Shown: positions 10,290 through 21,679, numbered from the stretch's first letter. The stretch is 64,000 bases of DNA from Nelumbo lutea (GCA_022828595.1 JAKGHH010000001.1:67948401-68012400); one strand, 5' to 3'. Made by a program: numbers and translations. Notes: a model not told the origin generated them from the sequence alone.

Positions 10290-11584
10290 AGGGTTTCGAG
10301 CTCATACGTACCTTTCCCAAGTACCCACTTTACTCGGTAGGGACCTTCCCAGTTCGGTCCAATCTTACCTACATCGGGCTTAGGTACCATAACTTTCTGA
10401 AGGACTAGGTCTCCAACACGAAAGTGTCGCTTCCTGACTCGGGTGTTATAATACCGAGCTACTCTTTGCTGGTAGGCTGCGGTCCAGATTTAGGCGAGGT
10501 CCCATACTTCTTCCACCAGGTCGAGGTTGGTGCGGAGCTCGTCATCATTTTCTTCTTCGTCTTATTCTTTCAGGTGTAATGTAGGTACCTTGATCTCGGC
10601 TGGAATTACCGCTTCCGTGCCATAGGTGAGGTTGAAGGGGGTTTCACCTGTGGTGGTCTTGACAGTGGTTCAGTAAGCCCATAGTACGCTAGACAACTCG
10701 TCTACCCATAGTCCCTTAGCTCCGGCCAAGCGGGTTTTCAGTCCGCGGAGTATGACTCTATTCGTGACTTTTGTCTGCCCGTTTGCCTGAGGGTGTGCTA
10801 CCGAAGTGAAGTTCTGTTGTGTCCCCATCTCGACACACTAGTTCTGGAACTTAATATCTTCGAACTGTTTACCATTGTCAGAGATGAGCACTCGAGGCAG
10901 TCCAAAGCGACATACTATGCTCTTCCAAAAGAAGTTCTATACGGTTTGAGTTGTGATTGTTGTTAGGGGTTCCGCCTCTACCCACTTTGTAAAGTAATCC
11001 ACTACTACCACTAAGAATTTCCTTTGTCCTGTCGCTGGTAGGAATGGTCCAAGAATGTCAATTCTCCACTGTGCGAAGGGCCATGGGCTGGTGAGGTACT
11101 TCAGGTCGGCAGCAAGTTGGTGATGGATGTTGGTGTGCCTCTAGCATTTATCGCATTTCTTGACAAGCTCGAGTGCATCTGCCTTCACTATGGCCCAGTA
11201 ATATCCTTGTCGTAGCGCTTTTTGGGTGAGAGCCCTACCCCCCAAGTGTCCACCACACAGGCCTTCATGAGTGTCGTGGAGAACGAGTTCAGCCTCTTAA
11301 GGTCACAAGCAACACAAGTAGAGGATCGTTTAGGATCTCCGCCGCCCATCTATCATGATGTACTTGGCTGTCTGTCGCTCTACCCTTCTGGCTGCATTGC
11401 GATCTGCATGTCGGGTTTTGTGAAGCAGGTAGCTCACAAGTGGGTCAATCCAGCTCGACTCTGTTTGTGCAACAGGAGCGACCTCTTTTGCCCCCCCCCC
11501 TCGAGAATGTTGGGCCGAGGTAGGTTCTCTATGCACACGGTCCTCATGGTGTTGCTGCTCGTGCTGGCTAACCGGACGGGGCAT
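10290..11584 (-). pseudogene. Element A integrase, broken
   Basis: Integrase inserts the element cDNA. Reading down from 11584: a linker SSWIDPLVSYLL and RNAARRVERQTAKYIMIDG, a zinc-finger region with KKCDKC followed by a stop, then the core. The core has ATGQRKFLVVVDYFTKWVEA (first Asp), VLISDNGKQFEDIKF (second Asp) and QANGQTKVTNR, where the third catalytic residue, normally Glu, is Lys (codon at 10769-10771). Several in-frame stops follow. The C-terminal part (complement of 10290-10500) resembles Tat integrase tails. A frame change near 11575 separates it from the RNase H frame. It is inactive. Confidence 0.85.
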
Positions 11585-12320
11585 CAGCCTCGGCGTTCTT
11601 GGACCTTGGAATCTGCATGATGAAGTATGATTGGAAGCTGCATAAAACTTCCCTGACCTTGGCTAAATAAGCAGCCATGGTGGGGCCACGAGCTTCGTAA
11701 TCGCCGGTGACCTGGTTGACTACGAGCTGGGAATCACTACAAATGATGATGTGTTTCTCTTGTACCTCATTCTCCAGTGTGAGCTCGGCTAGTAGTGCTT
11801 CATACTCCACTTCGTTATTAGATGTCGTGAACTTGAACCGAAGTGCGTATTCCAGTTTCACCCCGCTTGGCCCATGCAGAATAGCGCTAGCTCCACTTCC
11901 TTGTTGATTGGATGAGCCGTCTACATGGAGGATCCAGGGCTCCTCGTACCAAGTTGGCCTTGCTCTAGCCAGGGCCGGTGCCACACTGGTCAAAGCCTCC
12001 TCCTTGTGGTCGAGTTCAATCAGTTCGAGGGCTGCGGTGCTGAAGGTGCATTCTGCCACGAAGTCGGCCAAGGCTTGGGCCTTAATCATTGTCCGAGGCT
12101 CGTACCGGAGGTCGTACTCGCTGTGTTCGATGGCCCACTTCATCAGTCTGTCAGATACCTCGGGCTTGAGTAAGACTTGCCTCAGAGGTTTGTTTGTGAG
12201 GACTACGACTATGTGAGCTATAAAATATAGGTGAAGCTTCCGAGCTACTGTGACCAGTGTGCACACCAACTTCTCGATCTCTGGGTGCCTAGTTTCGGCG
12301 TCCTGCAAAACTTTACTCAC
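11568..12320 (-). pseudogene. Element A RNase H and archaeal-type second RNase H
   Basis: About 250 codons in frame with the upstream reverse transcriptase, separated from it only by a TGA at 12333-12335. The first half ends the Ty3 RNase H (VSKVLQDAETRHPEIEKLV, LMKWAIEHSEYDLRYEPR). After a linker comes a complete second RNase H: WILHVDGSSNQQGSGASAIL (first Asp), NNEVEYEALLAELTLENEV (Glu), CSDSQLVVNQVTGDYEA (Asp). The paired RNase H domains define the Tat lineage of Ty3/gypsy and help remove RNA during reverse transcription. The frame then runs into the integrase frameshift. Confidence 0.9.
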
Positions 12321-12332
12321 ATAGTAGATAGG

Positions 12333-13535
12333 TCATTGAACCTGATCTACTTCCTTTATTAGTACCGAGCTGACCACCTCATCGCTCGCAGAGAGGTACA
12401 GCTTTAAAACATCACCTTCCTCGGGTCGGGTCAGAACTGGGATACTAACTAGGTATTTCTTCAGCTCATCGAAGGTGAGTTGACATTCTTCAGTCCATTC
12501 AAAGTCTTTACTTTTCTTAATTGCCTTGAAAAAAGGCAGGCAGCAATCTGCTGACTTGGACATGAAGCGGCTTAGAGCAGTCATACAACCATTCAGCCCC
12601 TGAACCTCTTTCAACTTGCGAGATGGTTTCATATCCAGGATAGCCTTTATCTTTTCGGGGTTTGCTTCGATGCCACGTCGGTTAAGTATGTAACCTAGTA
12701 ATTTACCCGAGGTGACACCAAAGACACACTTGTTAGGGTTCAATTTCATACTATACTTGCATATAATTTCAAAAACACATTGCAATTCACTTATTAAACA
12801 GTTCAAAAATTGGGTTTTGATGAGCATGTCGTCTACATAGCATTCAACATTATTGTCGATCAACGGTTCAAATAGTTTGTTGACAAGTCTTTGAAAGGTC
12901 ACCTCGGCATTTTTTAGCCCGAAGGGCATGACCTTGTAACAATACAATCCTAGCTCGGTTATGAATGTTGCTTTTTCCTCGTCGGTGGGGTCCATCTTGA
13001 TCTGGTTATAGCCCGAGTATGCGTCTAGAAAACTCAACAACTCGTGCCCTGAGGTCGCGTCCACTAGATGGTCGATCTTAGGGAGTAGGAAACAATCCTT
13101 CGGGCAAGCTCGATTCAGGTCAGTATAATCAATGCACATGCGCCATTTACCGTTGGCCTTTTTTACCAGAATGGGGTTAGCCACCCAGCTCAAGTAATGG
13201 ACCTCCCTGATGAAATCGACTGCAAGGAGTTTCCCGACCTCCTCATCGACTATCCTCCAGCGCTCCAGGGTGAGGTTGCATTTTTTCTGTCTAACTGCCC
13301 TAACTAAAGGATCAGTATTCAATTTGTGAGTTATTATTTTTGCATATATACCGGGCATCTCTGTCGTGGACCATGTGAATATATCTAAATTTTTAAGTAA
13401 AAAGCTTACCATCCAAGAGCGGAGAGGCTCCTTGATCGCTGCTTTGATCTGGAGGGTCCTGGCTGGATCTTCTGTTGAGGTCAGGATGTGGATCATCCCT
13501 TCAGTTGGCGTAGCTCGCTCCTCGAAATACTCCAC
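12333..13535 (-). CDS. Element A reverse transcriptase (Ty3/gypsy, Tat lineage)
   Basis: A 400-codon open frame. The order is a leader, an N-terminal block (GKWRMCIDYTDLNRACPKD), fingers and palm motifs (LLSFLDAYSGYNQIKMDP, VMPFGLKNA), then the active site VECYVDDMLIKT near residue 235 with YVDD intact. The thumb and connection follow (NPNKCVFGVTSGKLLGYI, LTFDELKKYLVSIPVLTRP). It ends at a TGA, after which the RNase H continues in the same frame, so this is one pol ORF with a single stop. It is the best preserved enzyme domain in the window. It would be translated as part of a polyprotein, so the first Met is not a real start. Confidence 0.92.
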   Translation of the reverse strand: MEYFEERATPTEGMIHILTSTEDPARTLQIKAAIKEPLRSWMVSFLLKNLDIFTWSTTEMPGIYAKIITHKLNTDPLVRAVRQKKCNLTLERWRIVDEEVGKLLAVDFIREVHYLSWVANPILVKKANGKWRMCIDYTDLNRACPKDCFLLPKIDHLVDATSGHELLSFLDAYSGYNQIKMDPTDEEKATFITELGLYCYKVMPFGLKNAEVTFQRLVNKLFEPLIDNNVECYVDDMLIKTQFLNCLISELQCVFEIICKYSMKLNPNKCVFGVTSGKLLGYILNRRGIEANPEKIKAILDMKPSRKLKEVQGLNGCMTALSRFMSKSADCCLPFFKAIKKSKDFEWTEECQLTFDELKKYLVSIPVLTRPEEGDVLKLYLSASDEVVSSVLIKEVDQVQ

Positions 13536-13538
13536 AGG

Positions 13539-13930
13539 TCACTCTAGCTCGAGGTCGTCTGCCAGCTTGGCTTTCCCTTTGAGGGCGACAACATAGCACT
13601 TGGGGGACTCAAGTTGGTCGCCTCGCACTACCCCAACTCCGAAGTCCTTGGGGAACTTCATAGCCAAGTAGTAGGTGGACACCACTGCGTGAAGCGCGTG
13701 GGCGATAGTCCGACCTATAATGGCGTTGTACGAGGAAGGAGTCGCAACCACCAAGAAGGTGTGCTCAAACCTCGTGATGCTAGGCTTGAGGACGCCCTAG
13801 GGGTCTGACTTCTTCTTCGCTAAAGCCTACCAGGGGAGTGGTTGTTGGCTTGAGGACGCCTTTCTGGAGCTGGAGCTTGTCGAACGCGTCTTTGAACAGG
13901 ACCAACTTGAACCTTCGGGTTGTGAGGGCC
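13539..13930 (-). pseudogene. Element A protease, C-terminal remnant
   Basis: Reading down: FDKLQLQKGVLKPTTTPLVG, RPLGR, and in another frame FNAIIG-like ATPSSYNAIIGRTIAHALHA followed by VRGDQLESPKCY. These match the C-terminal half of the element E protease. The part with the active-site Asp is gone, deleted together with most of gag, and at least one frameshift is present. Confidence 0.75.
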
Positions 13931-13939
13931 AGGGTGGAC

Positions 13940-14477
13940 TGGCTCTGGTGGATTGAGTATCTCCCAACCTATTTACTTGCTGCAAGGTGAGAGGAACAGC
14001 TTGCCTTTCCCTCCTACTATGAGATGAGACCTGGGAAGTCTCTCCCTAGCGAGGATGGTTGTTCTGACGACGAGGCTTGATTGGTGTGATCGGACACTAG
14101 GACGAGGATGACTGTTGATTCTGCTACAACGATGGGAACTACTGCTGGTAGATGTGGTGTAGAACCTGCTATTGGTAATGCTGGAACTGCTGGACCTGCT
14201 GCATTTGGGCTTGAAGAGCCCGCACATAGTGTACTAGGTCATTTAGTTGGTTCTATTCAACTCCAGGGGGAACCACAGAGGGTTCAACAGAAGTTGCACC
14301 CACTACAGGGGGAAGTGGGGCGTTCACGGGCACAGTAGGTTGAGGCACAGTCAGTGCTGGGATCCCACTTGTGGAGAGCAGTATGGTGAATTGACCTATG
14401 CAAACAGATAGGAACTGAGGTTGCCCCCTGGAGACGTTCGCTTCGTTGTGCTGTCCGACGTTACTAGAGGAAGCCAT
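13940..14477 (-). pseudogene. Element A Gag, truncated
   Basis: The ATG at 14477 reads MASSSNVGQHNEANV and runs through a Pro/Val-rich stretch (SVEPSVVPPGVE), matching the start of Gag in element E (ATG 62395). Gag to pol takes about 0.9 kb here against about 2.6 kb in E. The capsid core, the RS-rich stretch and the CHFH-type zinc knuckle found in E are absent. The frame breaks near 14253. Confidence 0.75.
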
Positions 14478-14534
14478 GGATTTGATTTTGAGCTTGACAT
14501 TTTGGAAATTGAAACAAGGGATTTTAGTTGTGAG

Positions 14535-14552
14535 ATCCCACAAATGATGCCA
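14535..14552 (-). other. Element A primer-binding site
   Basis: The complement reads TGGCATCATTTGTGGGAT, two bases inside the 5' LTR. It is a decayed version of the TGGCATCGTCTGTGGGAA seen in element E. I have not assigned the primer tRNA. Confidence 0.7.
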
Positions 14553-14554
14553 AA

Positions 14555-15430
14555 TGATGTGGCGTAATCCGGCTACTCCCTGCTGGAGACGATCTGGCTG
14601 CCAACAACGACGAGAACTGAGGTTCCTGCAAGAAAGGAGTTAGAGATCCCGGGGTGGCTTACCCGGCGGGGACACTCCGATGGCTAAGTTAGCACTTAGT
14701 AGTAAAGAGCTTGAAGATGATATCAGAGAGTTAGAGAACTAGAGAGCAAAGATTACGCATCCTCTCTTCGCCCCTGGGGGTGAGGTCTTTATATACTGGA
14801 GTCCGCGTGGGTTTGGTGGAGCAGTTCCTAGATCCTCGCTGTGATGGGATCCGCTTTTGTTTTAGGTGGTGATAATGCCACCAACCGGTAAGGTTGTCTA
14901 TCTTCGCCTGAATCGGGGAGTGGGTAAGCTAATATAGCCGTTACAAGTCATAATCCCGTAAAGTGCAGGGTACGGTGGTGAGCTCCTCAGGGTTGTCACG
15001 TGGAGGTTGGCCTAACTAGGTAGCAAGCTGCCTATAAAGTGTTGGGCTACTTGGTGGCGAGCTGCCTAGTGGCGAGCTACCTGAGCTCATGTTCTTCAGA
15101 CCCGACCTGCTCTGAATGCCAAAGTGCCTTAGTATTGAGGTGATCTTACACCAAGGTAGGCTTGTCTCAAGGTGGATTCTTTCCGAGGTGGTCCATCTGT
15201 CCGAGTTCGATCTATAGCGAACTCAATATCGATATCCTAGTCGCGATCTAATACCGGGGTGACTTCAGTTCACGGTATCAGGGTACCCGAGGTTGCTTTG
15301 TAGCAAACTAATCTGTCACTTGTGTCGAGTCACGTCCACGTGCCGATTTGATCATGTTGAGTTGTCACTTATGTCGAGTCACATCCACATGTCTCTCTGT
15401 TACGAGGTCGGGCCAAATTTCCCTTCATCA
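14555..15430 (-). repeat. Element A 5' LTR
   Basis: Starts (on the - strand) TGATGAAGGGAAATTTGGCC at 15430 and ends CGCCACATCA at 14555. It carries a TATA box (complement of ctttatatact near 14791) and pairs with 5659-6520. Confidence 0.9.
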
Positions 15431-15885
15431 GGCACCTAAGTCCTCGTCGCCTCTTCGGCATGGGCAAGCTTAGTCCTAGCCGCCTCTTCAGCATGGGCAA
15501 GCTAAGTCCCAGTCGCCTCTTTGGCATGGGCACCTAAGTTCAAGTCGCCTCTTCGGCATGGGTAAGCTAGTTCTAGTCACTTCCTTGGCATGGGCACTTA
15601 AGATCCAGTCGCCTCTTGGCCATGGGTAAGCTAGTCCCAGTCGCGTCTTTGGCATGGGCACAAAAGACCCAGTCGCCTCTTCGGCATGGGCACCTAAGTC
15701 TTAGTTGCCTCTTCGGCATGGGCAAGCTAAGTCCCAGTCGCCTCTTCGGCATGGGCACCTAAGTCTCAGTCACCTCTTTGGCATGGGCGAGGTAAGTCCT
15801 AGTTGCCTCTTCGGCATGGGCAATCTAGTCCCAGTCGCCTCCTTGGCATGGGAACTTAAGACACAATCGCCTCTTCGGCATGGAA
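15431..15885 (+). repeat. Element B minisatellite
   Basis: About 14 imperfect units of 31-33 bp (cagtcgcctcttcggcatgg). Element A sits at its left edge, the rest of the array being at 5610-5658. Frames on both strands here (MPMPKRRLGLSL-type) only reflect the repeat. The unit is the same as in A and E. Confidence 0.87.
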
Positions 15886-16099
15886 AAAATCAACAAGTGG
15901 ACTATAAGTTGCCCCCATAGCCTAAGGGCTACAACACCGAACTGGCAGAGACCTCGGCATCTTACAGGCAGCTTGCTTCCAAGCAGCTTCTAGAGCCTAA
16001 GAAACTGAATCAGCTCTTACGAGCTCATCGAATTACGGGCCAAAAGGAGAAATCTACTCCCTTCGCCGAGTTACTTTCAACTCAGGAGTGGGGGGCAAA
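15886..16099 (+). other. Element B 3' internal end and polypurine tract
   Basis: A short unique segment with no frame of note, ending in the purine run ggagtggggggcaaa directly before the 3' LTR TG at 16100. Confidence 0.75.
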
Positions 16100-16284
16100 T
16101 GATGAGGGTGGATTTGGCCCTCCAATGACATTGTGACATCTGACACCTTGTGACAATTAGGTGCAGCCTCATGACAACTAGACAGCTCGCCACTTATAGG
16201 TAACTCGCCACCATACAGCCTGACACCTTATAGACAGCTCGCCACCAAGCAACTCGCCACCATGGGCACTTACAGATAGCTTGC

Positions 16285-17862
16285 TGATGAACATACAATT
16301 AATCTATAATTTATGAGGTCTTTGCATGGATTATTATGCCAGTTTTATTTAATTTTGCCCTAATTTAGCTTAATGCTAAGAAAAATTTTCAGAGGTAATT
16401 TATCCAAGAAAAAGAAGGCAAAAGGTAAGAAAATAATATCCAAAAATATCAAATTCAGCCCAGCCCGGTTATGGAAGCAAGAGAGCACACTTCGGCCCAA
16501 GAAGTACAAGTTGATTCCTTGAGAAAACCCAAGAAAAGAAAGCCTAGCAAAGAGTAAAATTTGACCCAGCAGAGAATGCCCATTCTCAGCCCAAAATAGC
16601 AGCCTAGAGTGTAGCTATCATGTGCTAAGAGGGAGCCTAAGGGCAGCCCAAAGAGCTAGGGGCTATAACCCTTAGAAGGCTTTCAAGAGAACTCTAGAAA
16701 GTTCAAGAAAGGGGTGTAATACACCCCACTCTAGAGGATTCAAGAAGGGTCAAGAGCCCCCTTGAAAATCTATATAAGGAGGCCTCTAGAAGTGGGGAAG
16801 GTGTTCAATTGCATGAGAGAAAGGCTTTCCCACTCCTAGAGGTTCGAACACCTTGAAGAGAAGAGAAGAAAAGAAAGGTTAGGCGCAAGGAGGAAAAGAA
16901 GAAGGGCTGAAGGAGTTCAAGTCAAGCTAACAAGAAGAGAAGGTGAGATTGAAATTGGGGGTTTTTGATTTAGAGATCTATTGTAATAATTCCATTCTAG
17001 TTTTATTTTCTTTTGATTCGAATTCAGCTTCATTGTTGTATTTTTTTTCTTTCTCCCTCTTCCTTTCTTTCTTGATGTAATTAAGTTTGTAAAATTTCAG
17101 TTCAGCAATCAATTTCTTTTTGATTCATTTGAATGGGTGTGAATTGTTCTTGAAGTTTCTTAAATAGGGGTTAATTGTAGATCAATTCAACCAATTAAAC
17201 TTTCAAAACTCACATCTGAATTCTCAGATCTGAGATTACAAGATCTGAATTACTTGAAAGAGAATTCAGATCTGCAATTTTCAGATTGGCCAATTTGATC
17301 TAAAGCTTGGACTTCTTAGAGTGCTTGAGAAAGACTCTAAGAATTCAGATCTACTGTTCAAGAACTGAATTGCATGCAAAGTTAGAGATAACTTGCACAA
17401 TTCAGTTGGTGATCAATTCAGATTTGAATTGATGCCTTAAATGTGTTTGAAGAAATGCATGCATGAATGATTAGATTCTTGCTAGAGATAGAAGAACCGT
17501 CACTCATGCATAGGATGAACATGCGCTTGAGAGAGAATGTTCACGACCTTGGGGTTATACCAAACCAAGGCTCAATCACAATTTATTCAAATGATTCAAT
17601 TTGATTCATTGTTGAATTCTGAGATTAACATTAAGTGCTTACTCTTCTAATCTAAATTGAAGGTAATTGGGCCAATAATTTAGATAGATTTTAGTTTAGG
17701 ATTTTTAGCTTTTGAATAAAGTTTTATTGTTGATCAAATAAGAAGTGTCCAATTTAGTATTGGTAATTATTTCCTAAATCCTCGTGGGAATGATACTTTA
17801 TTCACTACTTTACTACTTGAACGGCTAGTGCACTTGCTAGTGTCACAATGAGCCACATATCA
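16285..17862 (+). repeat. Element C 5' LTR
   Basis: Starts TGATGAACATACAATTAATC and ends GAGCCACATATCA. A TATA box (ctatataagg) is at about 16771. About 45 bp after 17290 (aagcttggacttcttag) is missing from the 3' LTR but present in the solo LTR. Confidence 0.92.
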
Positions 17863-17868
17863 AATTTT

Positions 17869-17886
17869 TGGCGCCGTTGCCGGGGA
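17869..17886 (+). other. Element C primer-binding site (tRNA-Asp)
   Basis: TGGCGCCGTTGCCGGGGA lies six bases after the 5' LTR and is complementary to the 3' end of plant tRNA-Asp. It is complete, unlike the coding region. Confidence 0.88.
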
Positions 17887-20800
17887 TTTAGGGAAACAAT
17901 ATTAGGAAACATTGAGCATTCTTAATCTGGTCTCATTCAGCATTGCATTCATAATTAGTTTAATTTGCTTAATTTTACATTTTAGCTTTGAATGCAATTG
18001 TTGTACTACTACAGTTATGTTTCTTCTTTCTTCAATAGATTACTTCATTTCCTAGTTTTAGTTTCATTTTAATAAAGGTATATCTGATTTCCTTTCAATC
18101 TTGGAGTTGTTACCTTCAAAAAGAAAAAAATAATAATAAGAGAAAAAAATTCACAAAAACATGAGTGTTGTAGATCCGAGTTGCATTCGGCACTCAGATC
18201 TGCAGCACTCAGCCGAAAAGAATTGCTTGTGTTTCAACCTTTTTTTTCCATTACAAAAAGAAAAAAATAAATATATATAAAATGGAAAGAAGAAAAAGGG
18301 GAGATCTTTTGAACAACAAGAGGGGCAATTGAGAATTCAGATCAGAACTCAGATCTGAGTTCAGATCTGAATTCTGCTGTTGCAGACCTGTAACAAGTTC
18401 AGATATGAGTTCCTCTGAACACAGATTTGAACTTATGCAATTTTGAGGTGAATTGGGTGTTAACCACCCCAATTTACCCTAGGACACTTCTGCTATTCCC
18501 CCAAAGCAATTTGGTAGCAATAACTGAAGGTAAGGCAATTGAGAATTCAGATCTGACTTGAGTTCAAACCTGAATTCTGCTGTTGTAGAACTGTTCAGTT
18601 CAGATCTGAGTTCAGATGAACTCAGACCTGAAATGATACAAGTTTGAGGTGAATTGGGTGCCTTCATCACCCCAATTCACCCTAGGATACATTTTCTAGA
18701 CCCCAAAAATAGTTGGATAGCAAGGGCTTGAGGAAATTCAGATCTGAACTAATACAAATAAGAACTGATACAAATCCGAACTGCAGTTGAGGACTGGACC
18801 AATGCTTTGAATTTTTTATGAACTATTTTCTCTGCTCTATTCACTTGTAATCGAGTTAATGTAGCTGAGGGGATGTGTGTTTTGATTACAAATTTGTGAT
18901 GCCTCAAATATCTAATGAAAAAGCAGCAGTTTTTAAGTGTTTCTATTAGAATTCAGACTTGTAGCAGGGCTGCTATAGCAGACCTGATTTGAGGACAGGT
19001 TTGTGCTTTCAAACACCCGCACATTCTTGGATGTTCCTTGCAAATTTTCAAAAAAAAAATTCTTCTATGATGGCTACCTTTGATTTCTATTGTGAATGAA
19101 CAAAAGGTCTAATCAAAACTTAGATTCAATTCTACTATGCAACTTGGCATATTTCAGTAGTAGCAATAATGCAGATCTGAACTCAAAAATAGTGTGGAAT
19201 GAATGGCTTGTTTTACATAAACTTGAAAGCTATGGGTTGATATGGATGACGTTGGCTAATGTGCATTTGTATGGACTTGTAAGAATTCTGAACCAAGATA
19301 TTGACTGAGTTAAATGTGAACTGAATTGTTGTCATTAATCCGAATAGCAGCAGCATATATAGGTTATATGCACATCAGACCTGATTTCAGGTCATAGAAG
19401 TTCCTCAAGATTATGAGCCATACACTTGCATAGCTTACAAACCTAAACCCAAACTTGACTCAGGTCTGGTTATAGCTCAATTTAGGTCATTTGAAGGCAC
19501 CTTGAGAATTCAGCTTTGTTAAGTAGCCCTCAGTCTAGCAGATGTGAATGGATATATGCAATAGTGTGCAATAGTTCCAATAAGTGTATATTCAATTTAG
19601 ACTCCAATTATTATTTGTTAATTTTTCTACACCAACAATCCAAAAGAATTGTAGGTCTGAACTCAGTTGAATTGTATCTGAATTCAGATGTTGCAATTAA
19701 GGGATGTAAATAAAATTGTTGGTTCAGAGCCCCTTTTAATAATCAAAATCATTTATGATCTAAAATTAGTGGTTATTTAAATGCTAAGAACCATTGATTT
19801 CAGTATAAATGACTACTATAATTTTTTATCTGAATTCAGATCCAAAGGTTGCTATTCTCCATAGGTAAGTTTACAGATCTGATTTCAATTCTATAATTGA
19901 GGCTTACAAGACATATAAGTTGGGACTCGAAATGAGAAGTCTTAAGCTCTTGAATTCAGACTTATTTCAGACCTAATTGCATCCGATTTCAGACTTATTG
20001 ATATTAGGTTTTTTTGTAAGACTGTTCTCAAAAGCTAAGACTTCGGGTCTAATTCTATAAGAGCCTGAAGAGCAGCCTAAAGATCCTAATTTCAGCAATG
20101 ATTTTTTATCTGATTACAGTAGATTTTAGATATGTTTACTTCTTTTCAAAGTATGTAATAAATTCCATTGCTAATTTAGCTAGCTCTCTTTTCCATTGAT
20201 GATCTACTTCACACTTGAAGGCTGGTCTAAGTTTTAATAATGGAGCTATGTTTTTTTAGTTTGCAAATTTCAATATATATATAAAATGAAAAAAAAAAGA
20301 GCAAATAACTTTGGTTGTGTGCTATTCTATACATCAACAATCTTTTTATTGCTTGGCTTTTGATACTTATTCTTGAAATTTTTCTTGTTGATAGAATTTA
20401 GACTTCTTAGCTTTGTAAATTTCTCTTTAACTTGTAAATTACTGCTAGATTAGGATTACTGATTGGTTAAATTATTTACATTCTTTTGGATTGTGTATAG
20501 TAATCTTTTTATTGCTTGGCTCAGATTATTTCTCTCAAGTTTGAATTCATTTCTAGCAAGAAGAGGCTTCCCACCAAAGTATCCATTTTATTATCCAGAG
20601 AGTCCTCTATTCACCCTTCTCTTTACTTGATATTGCTCTTGTTGTTTTTTTTTTTTTTTTGTGGATCCCTAACAATAGGAACATTGAGGACAATGTTCAT
20701 CTTAAGTGTGGGGGAGTGAGCCTGAGGCTAGGGTGTGGGGGCTGAAACCATGCACTTCATTCACCCCAACACACATATGCATGCAATGACATATCCAAGT

Positions 20801-21665
20801 AGACTGGAACCCCTCAAGTTTATTGTTATTTATTTGGTGACTTTTTAAAAAGGAATTCAATGAGTTGAGGGAGACCGATGTATTTGTTAAGTTTTTATTC
20901 TTGTGAATAACCCTATTTAATATATGTATGAGAAAAGTGGAGTTAAATATGCCTTTCAGCATGACTAGCCCTAACTACCTTCATGTGTATGAAAGCACTT
21001 GATTTCATTGTTAATGGTCAAGAGAGCTAGTGCACATCTGAAGTACTGATACATGAGGTTCAATAATTGAGCCCAAATTGACTTCGCTATTTTGAGCTGA
21101 ATAGTACTAGCAACTCCGAACATGAATCTTACCTTAAGCATGTGACCAGTGTGAGATGGAGCATAAGATGCACTCACACCAAAAAAAAAAAACAAAAAGG
21201 AAGAAGAATATAAGTGTGTGAGATGGAGCATAAAATGCACTCACACCGGAAAGAGGAGAAAAGGGTGAAATGGAGCATAAGATGCACTCACCCCTAGAAT
21301 TAAGTAATTGTGATGGCAACTGAGGTTCAAAGGGGCACACTAAAGTTGAACTATCATTGAGATATAATTACAAATGTGAAACTTAGTGAAATTTGATTAT
21401 TAACCTTGACAATTAAGGAGCTGATTTATATATGGATTAGGAGTGAAGGTTGGACTTTGATGAAATTCATATTCTCCTTTCCCTGGATCTTATACATGTG
21501 TTAAAATGGTAATTTATAAGAATAGGAGCTGAACACTTACAAAAGTTCCCCGACCACTCAATGCATTTCTATCTTAAAAAAAATTCACTAGGTAAATGAT
21601 GAGAATATAAGGGGGGATGTTCAGTTTATGGATGATGTCTTTGCTTGAGGACAAGCAACAACTTA
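17887..21665 (+). other. Element C interior, non-coding
   Basis: There is no convincing gene. The region is A/T-rich and full of variants of the palindrome-like motif gaattcagatctgaattc (for example 18330-18380, 18540-18620, 19820-19880). Poly-T runs occur at 20645-20660 and aagtgtgggggagtgagcc at 20704, a purine-rich segment like the tract before the 3' LTR. Confidence 0.7.
21140..21297 (+). repeat. Three spaced repeats inside element C
   Basis: ggagcataagatgcactcac occurs at about 21157, 21224 (one change) and 21271, with A- or GA-rich spacers. Each unit carries gtgag...ctcac ends that can pair. Confidence 0.72.
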
Positions 21666-21679
21666 AGTGTAGGGGTATT
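21666..21679 (+). other. Element C polypurine tract
   Basis: agtgtaggggtatt directly before the 3' LTR, after gaggacaagcaacaact, a context seen before the 3' LTR in Athila/Tat-type elements. Confidence 0.6.

Larger units (their letters stand above)
5659..15430 (-). mobile_element. Element A: Ty3/gypsy Tat-lineage LTR retrotransposon
   Basis: 9,772 bp on the - strand. The LTRs (862 and 876 bp) read TGATGAAGGG...CGCCACATCA. The flanks gatac (5654-5658) and ggcac (15431-15435) differ by two transitions and look like a decayed 5-bp target duplication inside the repeat unit of B. In element order it has a primer-binding site, truncated gag, a protease remnant, reverse transcriptase, RNase H, a second (archaeal-type) RNase H, integrase, a minisatellite, then an antisense gene just before the 3' LTR. 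The extra RNase H is the hallmark of the Tat lineage. It lies in reverse orientation inside B. Confidence 0.92.

Noticed and set aside
11707..12216. Plus-strand open frames of 66-102 codons
   Set aside because: They are shadows of the minus-strand RNase H of element A.
15431..15885. Regular short repeats with even spacing, CRISPR-like at first sight
   Set aside because: Units are directly adjacent with no unique spacers, lie inside an LTR element of a plant genome and recur in elements A and E.
5006..16099. One large element with inverted LTR-like ends at 5005 and 14555
   Set aside because: The inverted pairs are the LTRs of B (+) and A (-), which share R-U5; separate ends and flanking repeats show two elements.
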